A DNA stretch of 64,000 nucleotides, from contig NZ_VFPH01000001.1 in NCBI RefSeq assembly GCF_006717045.1, positions 1,674,001 to 1,738,000 of the forward strand, read 5' to 3'. A model generated the notes under the pieces. It had not been told where the DNA came from. It worked only from the letters and a program-made list of their open reading frames with translations, and made no database searches. Each line of letters starts with the position of its first letter. The first letter of the stretch is position 1. Below are positions 51,570 to 60,258 of this stretch, piece by piece. Origin of the DNA: Pseudonocardia cypriaca (GTDB taxonomy: Bacteria > Actinomycetota > Actinomycetes > Mycobacteriales > Pseudonocardiaceae). Made by a program: the position numbers and the translations under genes.

Positions 51570-52025
51570 TCAGGGCTGCCCGGGGAAGACCGGGATGGTG
51601 GGTGTCTGCCCGATGGCCGCCCGCCACCGGGCGCAGCGCAGCGTGCCGGCGCTCAGGGTGTCGAGGGCGGCCTGGCGCAGGGCCCGGTCGCGGGAGCGTT
51701 CGAGCACCGAGCGCCACGCGGCGAGCGCGTCGGTCTCGGCGACCACCGCGAGCTGGGCGGCGGACGCGGCGTCGGTCACCGGCCGCGGCGTGGCGTACGC
51801 GGGCTGCGCGGAGACAGCGGGGGCTCCGAGCTGGGTGAGGGTCTCCTCGACCTGGTTGCGCAGCTCGCGGTGCGCGTTCTCGTCCTCCCTGGCGCGCGTC
51901 GCGTCGGCACCGGAGAGGAAGGCGACGGCGAGCGCGTAGCACCAGATGGCCGCGTGCTCGGCCGCGAGCGCGTTCTGGAGCGCGGCGGTTGCGGTCTCGT
52001 CGATCCTCGGGTTCCCCGACGTCAC
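51570..52025 (-). CDS. DUF4439 ferritin-like protein
   Basis: 151 residues from a GTG overlapping the upstream lipoprotein stop by 4 bp. Four-helix ferritin-like pattern (ALQNALAAEHAAIWCYALAV, REDENAHRELRNQVEETL, AETDALAAWRSVLERS). The EH and ExxH motifs could bind metal. DUF4439 genes accompany proS/rimP in actinobacteria (Rv2844 region, from memory). Function unknown; the paired exported lipoprotein suggests an envelope-linked role. Confidence 0.82.
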   Translation of the reverse strand: MTSGNPRIDETATAALQNALAAEHAAIWCYALAVAFLSGADATRAREDENAHRELRNQVEETLTQLGAPAVSAQPAYATPRPVTDAASAAQLAVVAETDALAAWRSVLERSRDRALRQAALDTLSAGTLRCARWRAAIGQTPTIPVFPGQP

Positions 52026-52477
52026 GTGAGCACCTCCGCGTACGTGTTGCAGCACACGGCCACGGACGCGACGAGCCCGACCCGCTCGGGCGGCAGCCCG
52101 AGCGCGACGTCGGCCGCCGCCCGCCCGGAGGCCAGCACCGCCCGCTGCACCTCGGGGCGGCCCGGACGGCTCGAGGGTGGGGGAGCGGGCGCGGGGGTGG
52201 GCCGCTGCGGGTTCAACCGGGCTATCTCGGCGTCGAGCGCGGCGGCGTGCTGGGTGCGCGCCTCGACCAGCGGCTGCAGCGCAGCGGCCAGGTTCGGGTC
52301 GGCCGCCACGGCCGCGGCGGCCAGCGCGGCGTCGGCCCGGGCGGCGTCGGCGAGCGCGATCAGGGGGTCGGGCTCGGCCGGTCCGGCCGCGCGGCCCAGC
52401 GCGCACCCGGCCACCGCAGGCGGGAGGAGCAGCAGGCCGGCGAGCACCCGCCGCCTGCTCAACACCGCTCCTGCCAC
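52022..52477 (-). CDS. Small Tat-type lipoprotein paired with DUF4439
   Basis: 151 residues from GTG 52477, favoured over GTG 52465 because GAGGAG lies at proper spacing. N-terminus has SRRRVLAGLLLLPPAVAGC: twin arginine, hydrophobic core and lipobox. The mature part is Ala-rich helical with a Pro-rich patch (PQRPTPAPAPPPSSRPGRP) and resembles a second ferritin-like helical bundle (DPLIALADAARADAALAAAA, LAAALQPLVEARTQHAAALD). Co-transcribed with the DUF4439 gene. Function unknown. Confidence 0.75.
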   Translation of the reverse strand: MAGAVLSRRRVLAGLLLLPPAVAGCALGRAAGPAEPDPLIALADAARADAALAAAAVAADPNLAAALQPLVEARTQHAAALDAEIARLNPQRPTPAPAPPPSSRPGRPEVQRAVLASGRAAADVALGLPPERVGLVASVAVCCNTYAEVLT

Positions 52478-52618
52478 GCCTTCTCCTCGGCTCGTGGCGC
52501 GGGATCCTCCCCACCGCGCTCGCCGGGCGCACATCCTGCCACCCGGTCCCGTGGCCTCGGCCGGGTGCTGGGGGTGCACGGGGGGTAACGGGACGCATGG
52601 GGCCGTTCGGGGGCGCGA

Positions 52619-52624
52619 TACCCT
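52619..52624 (+). promoter_or_regulatory. -10 box of the rimP-nusA-infB operon
   Basis: TACCCT fits TANNNT 33 bp before the rimP ATG, followed by a short leader with AGGAG at proper spacing. No good -35 was seen. Confidence 0.4.
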
Positions 52625-52657
52625 GACAGACCCACCCCGTTCGTAGGAGTAGACGCG

Positions 52658-53182
52658 ATGCCCTCCCCCCGCCCCGCGCAGGATGCCGGCCCTCAGCCCG
52701 GTGAGCTGCACGGTGTGCTGGCGCCCATCGTCGCGGACGCCGGGTTCGAGCTCGACCAGCTCGACGTCCGGGCCGCCGGCCGCCGCCACACCGTCAAGGT
52801 GGTGGTCGACTCCGACGAAGGCGTGGGCCTCGACGACATCGCGACCGTCTCGCGAGCGATCTCCGCCGAGCTGGACCGCCGGGAGCACCTCATCGGCGGC
52901 TCCTACACCCTGGAGGTCACCTCGCCAGGGGTCGACCGCCCGCTCACCGGGCCGCGGCACTGGCGGCGGGCCCACCTGCGCCAGGTGGCGGTCCGGCTGC
53001 ACGACGGCACGACCTTCACCGGTCGCGTCGGCGCGGCGGGCGAGGAGTCCGTCACGGTGCTCGTCGACGGGCGGCGGCGCGAGGTGCGCTACGCGGACGT
53101 GGCCCACGCGGGCGTACAGGTGGAGTTCCGGCCCGCGCCGGAGCACGAGGTGGCGCTGCTGCAAGAGGAGGGTACGGCGTGA
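52658..53182 (+). CDS. rimP: Ribosome maturation factor RimP
   Basis: 174 residues; N-terminal alpha/beta domain (GVLAPIVADAGFELDQLDV, VKVVVDSDEGVGLDDIATVS), then the hallmark EVTSPGVDRPL and a C-terminal SH3-like domain (VRLHDGTTFTGRVGAAGEES). Assists 30S assembly. First gene of the translation operon; its stop overlaps the nusA start by 4 bp. Confidence 0.95.
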   Translation: MPSPRPAQDAGPQPGELHGVLAPIVADAGFELDQLDVRAAGRRHTVKVVVDSDEGVGLDDIATVSRAISAELDRREHLIGGSYTLEVTSPGVDRPLTGPRHWRRAHLRQVAVRLHDGTTFTGRVGAAGEESVTVLVDGRRREVRYADVAHAGVQVEFRPAPEHEVALLQEEGTA

Positions 53183-54198
53183 ACGTCGACATCGCGGCGC
53201 TGCGCACCATCGAGCGCGAGAAGGACATCCCGTTCGAGACGGTCATCGAGGCCATCGAGACCGCGCTGCTCACGGCGTACAAGCACACCGACGGCCACCA
53301 GGCGCACGCGCGGATCGACATCGACCGCAAGACGGGCGCGGTGCGGGTGCTCGCGCAGGAGCTGGGCCCCGACGGCGCCGTCGACACGGAGTGGGACGAC
53401 ACCCCCGAGGGGTTCGGGCGGATCGCCGCCACCACCGCGCGTCAGGTGATCGTGCAGCGGCTGCGTGACGCCGAGCACGAGCGCACCTACGGCGAGTTCG
53501 CCGCGAAGGAGGGCGAGGTCGTCGCGGGCGTCATCCAGCGCGACGCGCGCGCCAACGCCCGCGGCGTGGTGGTCGTCCAGCTCTCCGGTGGCACCGAGGG
53601 CGTGCTGCCGCAGGCCGAGCAGGTGCCCGGGGAGCGCTACGAGCACGGCGAGCGGATCCGCTGCTACGTGGTCGGCGTCAGCCGGGGAATGCGCGGGACG
53701 CAGATCACGTTGAGCCGCACGCATCCCAACCTCGTGCGCAAGCTGTTCGCGCTCGAGGTCCCGGAGATCGTCGACGGCTCCGTGGAGATCGTCGCGGTGG
53801 CGCGGGAGGCCGGCCACCGGTCCAAGATCGCCGTCCGCTCCACCGTGTCCGGCGTCAACCCGAAGGGCGCGTGCATCGGCCCGGTCGGTGCGCGGGTTCG
53901 CGGCGTGATGAGCGAGCTGGCCGGAGAGAAGATCGACATCATCGACTGGTCCGAGGACCCGGCGACGTTCGTCGGGAACGCGCTCTCGCCGTCGAAGGTG
54001 GTTTCGGTCACGGTGCTGGACGCCCGCACGAAGACCGCCAGGGTCGTCGTACCGGACTTCCAGCTGTCGCTCGCCATCGGCAAGGAAGGGCAGAACGCCC
54101 GGTTGGCGGCCCGGCTGACGGGTTGGCGCATCGACATCCGCAGCGACGCCGACCCCCGCGGGGCCATCGACGCGCCCGAGACGGAGTCGGTCGGCTGA
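53179..54198 (+). CDS. nusA: Transcription termination/antitermination factor NusA
   Basis: 339 residues from a GTG. Domain order: N-terminal RNA polymerase-binding domain (IETALLTAYKHTDGHQ), S1 domain (VVAGVIQRDARANARGVVV, VLPQAEQVPGERY), and two KH domains (GACIGPVGARVRGVMSELAG, SLAIGKEGQNARLAARLTGW). The short actinobacterial form without C-terminal acidic repeats. Controls pausing, termination and antitermination. Confidence 0.96.
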   Translation: MNVDIAALRTIEREKDIPFETVIEAIETALLTAYKHTDGHQAHARIDIDRKTGAVRVLAQELGPDGAVDTEWDDTPEGFGRIAATTARQVIVQRLRDAEHERTYGEFAAKEGEVVAGVIQRDARANARGVVVVQLSGGTEGVLPQAEQVPGERYEHGERIRCYVVGVSRGMRGTQITLSRTHPNLVRKLFALEVPEIVDGSVEIVAVAREAGHRSKIAVRSTVSGVNPKGACIGPVGARVRGVMSELAGEKIDIIDWSEDPATFVGNALSPSKVVSVTVLDARTKTARVVVPDFQLSLAIGKEGQNARLAARLTGWRIDIRSDADPRGAIDAPETESVG

Positions 54199-54629
54199 GC
54201 CGTCGAGCACGTAGCGAGGGGGGAGCGCGCGCAGGTGCTGCGCTACACTCCACACCGGCCCACCAACCGGGTCCGGCCCCTGCACGACCGGCGCCCGCAT
54301 CGGATCAGCGATCCGTCGCGGGACCCGTCCGGACATGCGTCGGTTGCCGGCGCCGGGATGTGGCCGACGGTCTGTTGAGGATCGTCGCGGTGCACGGGGT
54401 ACTCACCCCGGACCCGCGGCGCAGGCTCCCCGGGCGCGGTGCATGGCTGCATCTCGCCCCGGAGTGCCTGGACCGTGCCGAGCGGCGCTCGGCGTTCCCG
54501 CGGGCGCTCCGCGTCCCGGGGCCGCTGGACACCGCGCCGGTGCGGACCCACATCAGCGCCGTGTGCGTGAACGGGGCCCGGGAGACACCCGGGTCCGACA
54601 CACCAGGAAGCAAGGTCGACCCGTCATGA
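54195..54629 (+). CDS. YlxR (DUF448) RNA-binding protein, start unresolved
   Basis: The conserved core is clear: PVRTCVGCRRRD, DGLLRIVAVHG, GRGAWLHLAPECLDRAERR, SAFPRALR. The family sits between nusA and infB and is thought to bind RNA. However, no ATG, GTG or TTG exists in this frame between the nusA stop and the conserved CVGCR; the CTG at 54195 is only a placeholder. A GTG at 54235 with a good purine-rich site (AGGGGGGAG) opens the neighbouring frame, so one base may be missing between 54238 and 54330. Confidence 0.75.
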   Translation: MSRRARSEGGARAGAALHSTPAHQPGPAPARPAPASDQRSVAGPVRTCVGCRRRDVADGLLRIVAVHGVLTPDPRRRLPGRGAWLHLAPECLDRAERRSAFPRALRVPGPLDTAPVRTHISAVCVNGARETPGSDTPGSKVDPS

Positions 54630-54722
54630 GCCAGTCGTGAAGATCGCACCATGAACGTGCTTCGACACTAGGTTCGAGGTCGAGCGGGACAAGCCGCCCG
54701 GCCTCCGGAAACAAGGAGTGCA

Positions 54723-57700
54723 GTGGCAGGCAAGGCCCGCGTACACGAGCTCGCGAAGGAGCTCGGAGTCAGCAGTAAGCAGGTCCTGAGCAAGTTGCAG
54801 GACCTGGGGGAGTACGTGAAGTCCCCGTCCTCCACCGTCGAGGCCCCCGTGGCCCGCAAGCTTCGTGAGTCGCTCGCCGGTGGCGGCGACTCCGGCGACG
54901 GCCGTCGCCGCGGCGGCGGTGGCCGTCCGCGTCCGGGTGGTGGCGCGCCCACCCCCGGCAACGTCCCGCCCCGGTCCGGCGGTCCGGTTCCCGGCCCGCC
55001 CCGTCAGCCGGAGCGTCCGGCGGCCCAGGCCCCGTCCGCGCCCGCACCGGGCGCCGAGCGGCCCACCGGGCCGCGCCCGGGACCCCGTCCCGGCCCGCCC
55101 GCGCCTGCGCCTCGGCCCGAGGTGCCGCGCAGCGAGCCCCAGGCTCCCGCAGCGCAGGCTCCGGCAGCACCGGCCCCAGCGGAGCAGCGTCCCGCGGCCG
55201 AGCAGCCGGAGGTGCAGCGTCCTGCGGCGGCTGCCGGATCGCCCGCGGCACCCGCACAGCAGCGTCCCGGCTCCGGAGCCCGGCCCGGGCCGCGTCCCGG
55301 CCCCGCGCCCGCTCAGCAGCGCCCGGCCGCCGCGGCCGACGCCCCCGGCGTCGTCCCGCCGCGTCCGTCCGGTCCGCGCCCCGGCCCGCGCACCCCGCGG
55401 GTCGGCAACAACCCGTTCGGCGTCGGCTCGGGTGCCCCGCCGCGCCCGCAGGCGCCGCGTCCCGGCCCCCCCGGTGGTGGGCAGGCCCCCAACCAGGGCG
55501 GCGGCCAGGGGCAGGGCCAGGGCGGTCCTCGTCCCGGCGGCCCGCGCCCGCAGGCGCCGCGTCCCGGTGAGCCCGGTCGCGGTGGCCCGCGTCCGCCGTC
55601 GCCGGGCAACATGCCGCCTCGGCCCAACCCCGGCATGATGCCGGCGCGTCCGGCGGGCGGTCGTCCCGGCGGAGGCCCCGGTGGCGGTCGTGGTGGCCCC
55701 GGTGGCCGTCCCGGCGGTGGTCCGGGCGGACGTCCGGGCGGCGGCGGTCGTCCCGGTGGTGGCGGCGGCGGTTTCCGTCCCGGTGGCGGTGGCCCCGGTG
55801 GCGGTGGCGGCGCTCCTGCTGGTGGCGGCGGCTTCCGCGGCGGCCCCGGTGGCGGTGGCCGTCCCGGTGGTGGCGGTCGCGGTCGCGGCGGTGCCGCGGG
55901 TGCGTTCGGCCGTCCCGGCGGACCGGCCCGCAAGGGTCGCAAGTCGAAGCGGCAGAAGCGCCAGGAGTTCGACTCGATGCAGGCGCCTTCGGTCGGCGGT
56001 GTCCGCCTGCCGAAGGGCGAGGGCCAGACGATCCGGCTGCCTCGCGGCGCGTCGCTCACCGACTTCGCCGAGAAGATCAACGCCAACCCGGCCTCGCTGG
56101 TGCAGGTGCTGTTCCACCTCGGTGAGATGGTGACGGCCACCCAGTCGGTGTCCGACGAGGTGCTGGAGCTCCTCGGCGGCGAGATGAACTACGACGTCCA
56201 GGTTGTCAGCCCGGAGGAGGAGGACCGCGAGCTCCTCGACTCCTTCGACATCTCCTACGGCGAGAACGCCGGCGGGGAGGACGACCTGGAGTTCCGGCCG
56301 CCGGTCGTGACCATCATGGGTCACGTCGACCACGGTAAGACCCGACTGCTGGACACGATCCGCAAGACCAACGTCCGCGAGGGCGAGGCCGGCGGCATCA
56401 CCCAGCACATCGGCGCCTACCAGGTCGCCACCGAGCTCGACGGCAACGAGCGGCTGATCACCTTCATCGACACCCCGGGCCACGAGGCGTTCACCGCCAT
56501 GCGTGCCCGCGGTGCGAAGTCCACGGACATCGCGGTGATCGTGGTCGCCGCCGACGACGGCGTGATGCCGCAGACGGTCGAGGCGATCAACCACGCCCAG
56601 GCCGCCGACGTGCCGATCGTCGTCGCGGTGAACAAGATCGACCTCGAGGGTGCGAACCCGGCGAAGATCCGCCAGCAGCTCACCGAGTACGGGCTGGTCG
56701 CGGAGGAGTACGGCGGCGACACGATGTTCGTCGACATCTCCGCGCGGCAGGGCACGAACATCGAGCAGCTGCTCGAGGCGATCCTGCTCACCGCGGACGC
56801 CGCGCTCGACCTGCGCGCCAACCCCAACATGGAGGCGCAGGGCGTCGCGATCGAGGCCCACCTCGACCGCGGCCGCGGCCCCGTGGCCACGGTCCTGGTG
56901 CAGCGCGGCACGCTGCGCGTCGGCGACTCGATCGTCGCGGGCGACGCCTCCGGGCGCGTCCGGCGGATGCTCGACGAGTACGGCGCTGACGTCACCGAGG
57001 CGCTGCCGTCGCGGCCGGTGCAGGTCATCGGGTTCACCTCGGTGGCAGGCGCGGGCGACACGTTCCTCGTCGTCGACGAGGACCGGGTGGCCCGCCAGAT
57101 CGCCGACCGGCGCCGCGCTCGCGAGCGCAACGCCGAGCTGGCGAGCCGGCGCAAGCGCGTCAGCCTCGAGGACCTCGACGCTGCGCTCAAGGAGACCAGC
57201 CAGCTCAACTTGATCATCAAGGGTGACAACTCGGGTACCGTCGAGGCCCTCGAGGACGCGCTCCTGAAGATCGACGTGGGCGAGGAGGTCGAGCTCCGGG
57301 TGATCCACCGCGGCGTCGGTGGCATCACGGAGGGCGACGTCAACCTGGCCACCGCCTCCGACGCGATCGTCCTGGGCTTCAACGTCCGGGCCGAGGGCAA
57401 GGCCACCGAGCTCGCCAACCGCGAGGGCGTGGAGATCCGCTACTACACGGTGATCTACCAGGCCATCGAGGAGATCGAGCAGGCGCTCAAGGGCATGCTC
57501 AAGCCGGAGTACGAGGAGGTCGAGCTGGGCCGCGCCGAGGTCCGCGAGGTCTTCAAGTCCTCCCGGTTCGGCACGATCGCCGGTTCGCTGGTGATGTCCG
57601 GCGAGATCCGCCGCAACGCCCGCGGGCGCCTGCTGCGCGACAACGTCGTGATCGCCGAGAACCTGCCGATCAGCTCGCTGCGGCGGTTCAAGGACGACGT

Positions 57701-57812
57701 GGTCGAGGTCCGCGAGGGCTTCGAGTGCGGTTTCACGCTCGGCAACTACAGCGATATCAAGGTCGGCGACGTCGTCGAGACCTTCGAGATGCGCGAGAAG
57801 CCGAGGAGCTGA
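54723..57812 (+). CDS. infB: Translation initiation factor IF-2
   Basis: 1029 residues from a GTG. IF2_N (about 1-50; RVHELAKELGVSSKQVLSKL) is followed by a ~350-residue Pro/Gly/Arg/Ala linker, a second IF2_N-like domain (about 440-500), the GTPase with GHVDHGKT at 533, DTPGHEAF and NKID, then domains II-IV. It delivers fMet-tRNA to the 30S subunit. The linker is one of the most repetitive coding stretches in the window. Terminates at a strong hairpin. Confidence 0.96.
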   Translation: MAGKARVHELAKELGVSSKQVLSKLQDLGEYVKSPSSTVEAPVARKLRESLAGGGDSGDGRRRGGGGRPRPGGGAPTPGNVPPRSGGPVPGPPRQPERPAAQAPSAPAPGAERPTGPRPGPRPGPPAPAPRPEVPRSEPQAPAAQAPAAPAPAEQRPAAEQPEVQRPAAAAGSPAAPAQQRPGSGARPGPRPGPAPAQQRPAAAADAPGVVPPRPSGPRPGPRTPRVGNNPFGVGSGAPPRPQAPRPGPPGGGQAPNQGGGQGQGQGGPRPGGPRPQAPRPGEPGRGGPRPPSPGNMPPRPNPGMMPARPAGGRPGGGPGGGRGGPGGRPGGGPGGRPGGGGRPGGGGGGFRPGGGGPGGGGGAPAGGGGFRGGPGGGGRPGGGGRGRGGAAGAFGRPGGPARKGRKSKRQKRQEFDSMQAPSVGGVRLPKGEGQTIRLPRGASLTDFAEKINANPASLVQVLFHLGEMVTATQSVSDEVLELLGGEMNYDVQVVSPEEEDRELLDSFDISYGENAGGEDDLEFRPPVVTIMGHVDHGKTRLLDTIRKTNVREGEAGGITQHIGAYQVATELDGNERLITFIDTPGHEAFTAMRARGAKSTDIAVIVVAADDGVMPQTVEAINHAQAADVPIVVAVNKIDLEGANPAKIRQQLTEYGLVAEEYGGDTMFVDISARQGTNIEQLLEAILLTADAALDLRANPNMEAQGVAIEAHLDRGRGPVATVLVQRGTLRVGDSIVAGDASGRVRRMLDEYGADVTEALPSRPVQVIGFTSVAGAGDTFLVVDEDRVARQIADRRRARERNAELASRRKRVSLEDLDAALKETSQLNLIIKGDNSGTVEALEDALLKIDVGEEVELRVIHRGVGGITEGDVNLATASDAIVLGFNVRAEGKATELANREGVEIRYYTVIYQAIEEIEQALKGMLKPEYEEVELGRAEVREVFKSSRFGTIAGSLVMSGEIRRNARGRLLRDNVVIAENLPISSLRRFKDDVVEVREGFECGFTLGNYSDIKVGDVVETFEMREKPRS

Positions 57813-57818
57813 CGAACA

Positions 57819-57848
57819 GGCGGGGGCCGGACACGTCCGGCCCCCGCC
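57819..57848 (+). terminator. Hairpin after infB
   Basis: A perfect 13-bp stem (GGCGGGGGCCGGA and complement) closes a CACG tetraloop six bases after the infB stop, followed by GTTCTTTC. Good intrinsic terminator or attenuator limiting read-through into DUF503-rbfA. Confidence 0.8.
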
Positions 57849-57864
57849 GTTCTTTCGGAGAGCC

Positions 57865-58158
57865 ATGTTCGTCGGAGCTTTGGAGCTGGACGTCCTCCTC
57901 GGGGACGTCCACTCGCTCAAACAGAAGAGATCCGTGGTCCGGCCCGTGCTGGCCGAGCTGCGCCGGAAGTTCGAGGTGGCCGTCTCCGAGGCGGGACACC
58001 TCGAACTGCACCGGCGCGCGCTGCTCGGCATCGCGTGCGTCGCGGCCGATTCCGGACACGTCACCGAGGTACTCGACCGGTGCGAGCGGCTGGTCGCCGC
58101 GCGTCCCGAGCTCGAGCTCCTCTCGGCCCGGCACCGGCTGCTGGGCCCGGAGGACTAG
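57865..58158 (+). CDS. DUF503 protein
   Basis: 97 residues: VGALELDVLLGDVHSLKQKR SVV-type start, FEVAVSEAGHLELHRRALLG, and a C-terminal helix. DUF503/YlxP is a small ferredoxin-like-fold family regularly placed between infB and rbfA, possibly ribosome-linked. CGGAGAG precedes the ATG. Confidence 0.9.
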   Translation: MFVGALELDVLLGDVHSLKQKRSVVRPVLAELRRKFEVAVSEAGHLELHRRALLGIACVAADSGHVTEVLDRCERLVAARPELELLSARHRLLGPED

Positions 58159-58182
58159 ACAGATCCTGGGAGGGCTGTAGTT

Positions 58183-58638
58183 GTGGTGGACCACGCCCGC
58201 GCGCGGCGGCTTTCGAAGCGGATCACGCAGATCGTGGCGGCCGCTCTCGAGCACGAGGTGAAGGACCCTCGGCTGAAGATGGTGACCATCACCGACACCC
58301 GGGTCACCGGCGACCTGCGCGAGGCCACCGTGTACTACACGGTGCTGGGGGAGCGCGTCGACGCCGACCCGGACGCCGCAGGCGCCGCCGCGGCCCTCGC
58401 CAGCGCCACCGGTGTGCTGCGCTCGATGGTCGGGGCCGGCACCGGGATCCGGCACACCCCGTCGCTCGTGTTCGTGCCCGACCAGGTGCCGGACGAGGCC
58501 CGCCGCATGGAGGAGCTGCTCGCCCGCACCCGCGAGTCGGACGCCGAGGTCGCCCGGCTGGCGGCGTCGGCCCGCCCGGCGGGCGACCCGGACCCGTACC
58601 GGGTGCCGAGGGAGCACGACGGGGCGGACGAGGAGTGA
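58183..58638 (+). CDS. rbfA: Ribosome-binding factor A
   Basis: 151 residues from a GTG. Single KH-type domain: ARRLSKRITQIVAAALEHEV, DPRLKMVTITDTRVTGDLRE, TGIRHTPSLVFVPDQVPDEA, then an acidic disordered tail. Needed for late 16S 5'-end maturation of 30S subunits. The stop overlaps the DHH gene start by 4 bp. Confidence 0.94.
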   Translation: MVDHARARRLSKRITQIVAAALEHEVKDPRLKMVTITDTRVTGDLREATVYYTVLGERVDADPDAAGAAAALASATGVLRSMVGAGTGIRHTPSLVFVPDQVPDEARRMEELLARTRESDAEVARLAASARPAGDPDPYRVPREHDGADEE

Positions 58639-59654
58639 ACGGCGCCACCGGGGACCGCGCCGTGGCGGAGGCTGCGGCCGTCCTCGGCGGCGCCCACGAG
58701 GTCACGCTCCTGGCCCACATCGACCCCGACGCCGACGCGCTGGGAAGCGCGCTGGCGCTCGGGATCGCGCTGCACCGGCGGGGCGCTCGCGTGCAGGTGG
58801 CGTTCGCGTCGCCGGAGCGGGTGCCCGAGTCCCTCGCACCGCTCGACGCGCTCGGGCTGCTGGTTCCGCCCGCCGAGGTGACCACGGCGCCCGCGGTGCT
58901 CGTCAGCTGCGACGCGGCCGAGCCGCGCCGGCTCGGCCGACTCGCCCGGCTGCTCGACACGGCCGCCTGCACGGTGATGCTCGACCACCACGCCACCAAC
59001 CCCGGCTTCGGCGACATCCAGGTGCTCGACCCCGGCGCCGAGGCGACCGTGGTGCTCGCTCACCGGGTGCTCGTCGAGATGGGAGCGCCGGTCGACGCCG
59101 ACGTGGCCCGCTGCCTCTACGCCGGGCTCGTCACCGACACCCGCGGCTTCCGCACGGCCGGACCCGCGGCGTACCGGCTCGCCGCGGAGCTGGTGGAGGC
59201 GGGCGCCGATCCGGCGGTCCTGACGAGGACGCTGATGGACAGCCATCCCTTCACCTGGTTCGAGGGGCTCGGCGGCGCGCTCGCCCGGGCCGTGCTCGAG
59301 CCGTCGGGGCTGCTTCACACCACGATCCCCCTCGCCGACGTGCGCCGGTACCGTCCTGAGGAGATCGACAGCGTCGTCGAGGTGCTCCGGACGGCCGTGG
59401 AGGCCGAGGTGGTGGCCTCCATCATGCAGGTCGACGAGCGGCGGTGGCGGGTGTCGCTCCGCTCGGCAGGCGCGGTGGACGTGGCCGCGGTCGCCACCGC
59501 GCTCGGTGGAGGTGGCCACGCGATGGCGGCCGGTTTCACGCGCGAGGGCACCGAGCAGGACGTCCTGGCCGCGATCCGCGCAGCCATGCCCCACTACGGT
59601 GAGCGAAGCGAACCAAACGGAGGAAGCCTGCATGACGTCCGACACCACCCCTGA
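58635..59654 (+). CDS. DHH/DHHA1 phosphoesterase (NrnA-type oligoribonuclease/pAp phosphatase)
   Basis: 339 residues from a GTG overlapping the rbfA stop. DHH motifs: HIDPDADALGSALAL, VSCDAAEP, MLDHHATNPGFGD, and AGLVTDTRGFR; the DHHA1 domain ends with GGGGHAMAAGFT. It degrades nanoRNAs and 3'-phosphoadenosine-5'-phosphate, as described for the mycobacterial Rv2837c, which also acts on cyclic dinucleotides. Its last 23 bp overlap the methyltransferase start. Confidence 0.93.
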   Translation: MNGATGDRAVAEAAAVLGGAHEVTLLAHIDPDADALGSALALGIALHRRGARVQVAFASPERVPESLAPLDALGLLVPPAEVTTAPAVLVSCDAAEPRRLGRLARLLDTAACTVMLDHHATNPGFGDIQVLDPGAEATVVLAHRVLVEMGAPVDADVARCLYAGLVTDTRGFRTAGPAAYRLAAELVEAGADPAVLTRTLMDSHPFTWFEGLGGALARAVLEPSGLLHTTIPLADVRRYRPEEIDSVVEVLRTAVEAEVVASIMQVDERRWRVSLRSAGAVDVAAVATALGGGGHAMAAGFTREGTEQDVLAAIRAAMPHYGERSEPNGGSLHDVRHHP

Positions 59655-60258
59655 CGCGGACGCGCGTTCCGCCCGTCGCGCCTTCCTCGCCGCGGCGCTG
59701 CGCCGCCCGGCGACGATGGGCGCGATCGCGCCGAGCTCCCCGCGGCTCGGTGCGGTGCTCGCGTCGGTGGTGCCCCGCACCGGGGAACCGGTGGTCGTCG
59801 AGCTGGGGCCGGGCACCGGTGCGGTGAGTGCGGTGATCTCCGAGCGGCTCCCCGACGGCGCCCGGCACCTCGCCGTCGAGCTCGACCCCGCCATGGTCGA
59901 GTTCCTGCGCCGCACCCACCCCGGCCTGGACGTCGTGCAGGGCAACGCGGCCGACCTCGGCAAGCTGCTCGCCGAGCGGGGGATCGGGCGGGTGGACGCG
60001 GTGATCTGCGGCCTGCCGTGGGCGCTCTTCGACGACGCCACCCAGACCGAGCTGCTCGGTGAGATCAGCCGGGTGATCGGCGACCACGGCGCCTTCACCA
60101 CGTTCGCCTACCTGCACGGCATGACGCTCGGGGCCGCGCGCCGGTTCCGGCGGCGCCTGCGCGCCACCTTCGACGAGGTGCTGGTGAGCGCCACGGTCTG
60201 GCGCAACCTGCCGCCCGCGTTCGTCTACGTGTGCCGCCGCCCCCGTCACGAGGGATGA
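59632..60258 (+). CDS. SAM-dependent methyltransferase (phospholipid N-methyltransferase-like)
   Basis: 208 residues. Motif I is VVELGPGTGAVSAVI, followed by LAVELDPAMVEFLRR and VICGLPWALF. The N-terminal AFLAAALRRPATMGAIAPSS pattern matches phospholipid methyltransferases of the PmtA/LigE type and rRNA-dimethylase-like folds. GGAGGAAG precedes the ATG, which lies inside the DHH gene. Substrate unproven. Confidence 0.85.
   Translation: MTSDTTPDADARSARRAFLAAALRRPATMGAIAPSSPRLGAVLASVVPRTGEPVVVELGPGTGAVSAVISERLPDGARHLAVELDPAMVEFLRRTHPGLDVVQGNAADLGKLLAERGIGRVDAVICGLPWALFDDATQTELLGEISRVIGDHGAFTTFAYLHGMTLGAARRFRRRLRATFDEVLVSATVWRNLPPAFVYVCRRPRHEG

Noticed and set aside
54623..58064. Minus-strand giant open frame over infB
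   Set aside because: Shadow of the GC-rich infB linker (Thr/Ala repeats), no start or domain evidence.
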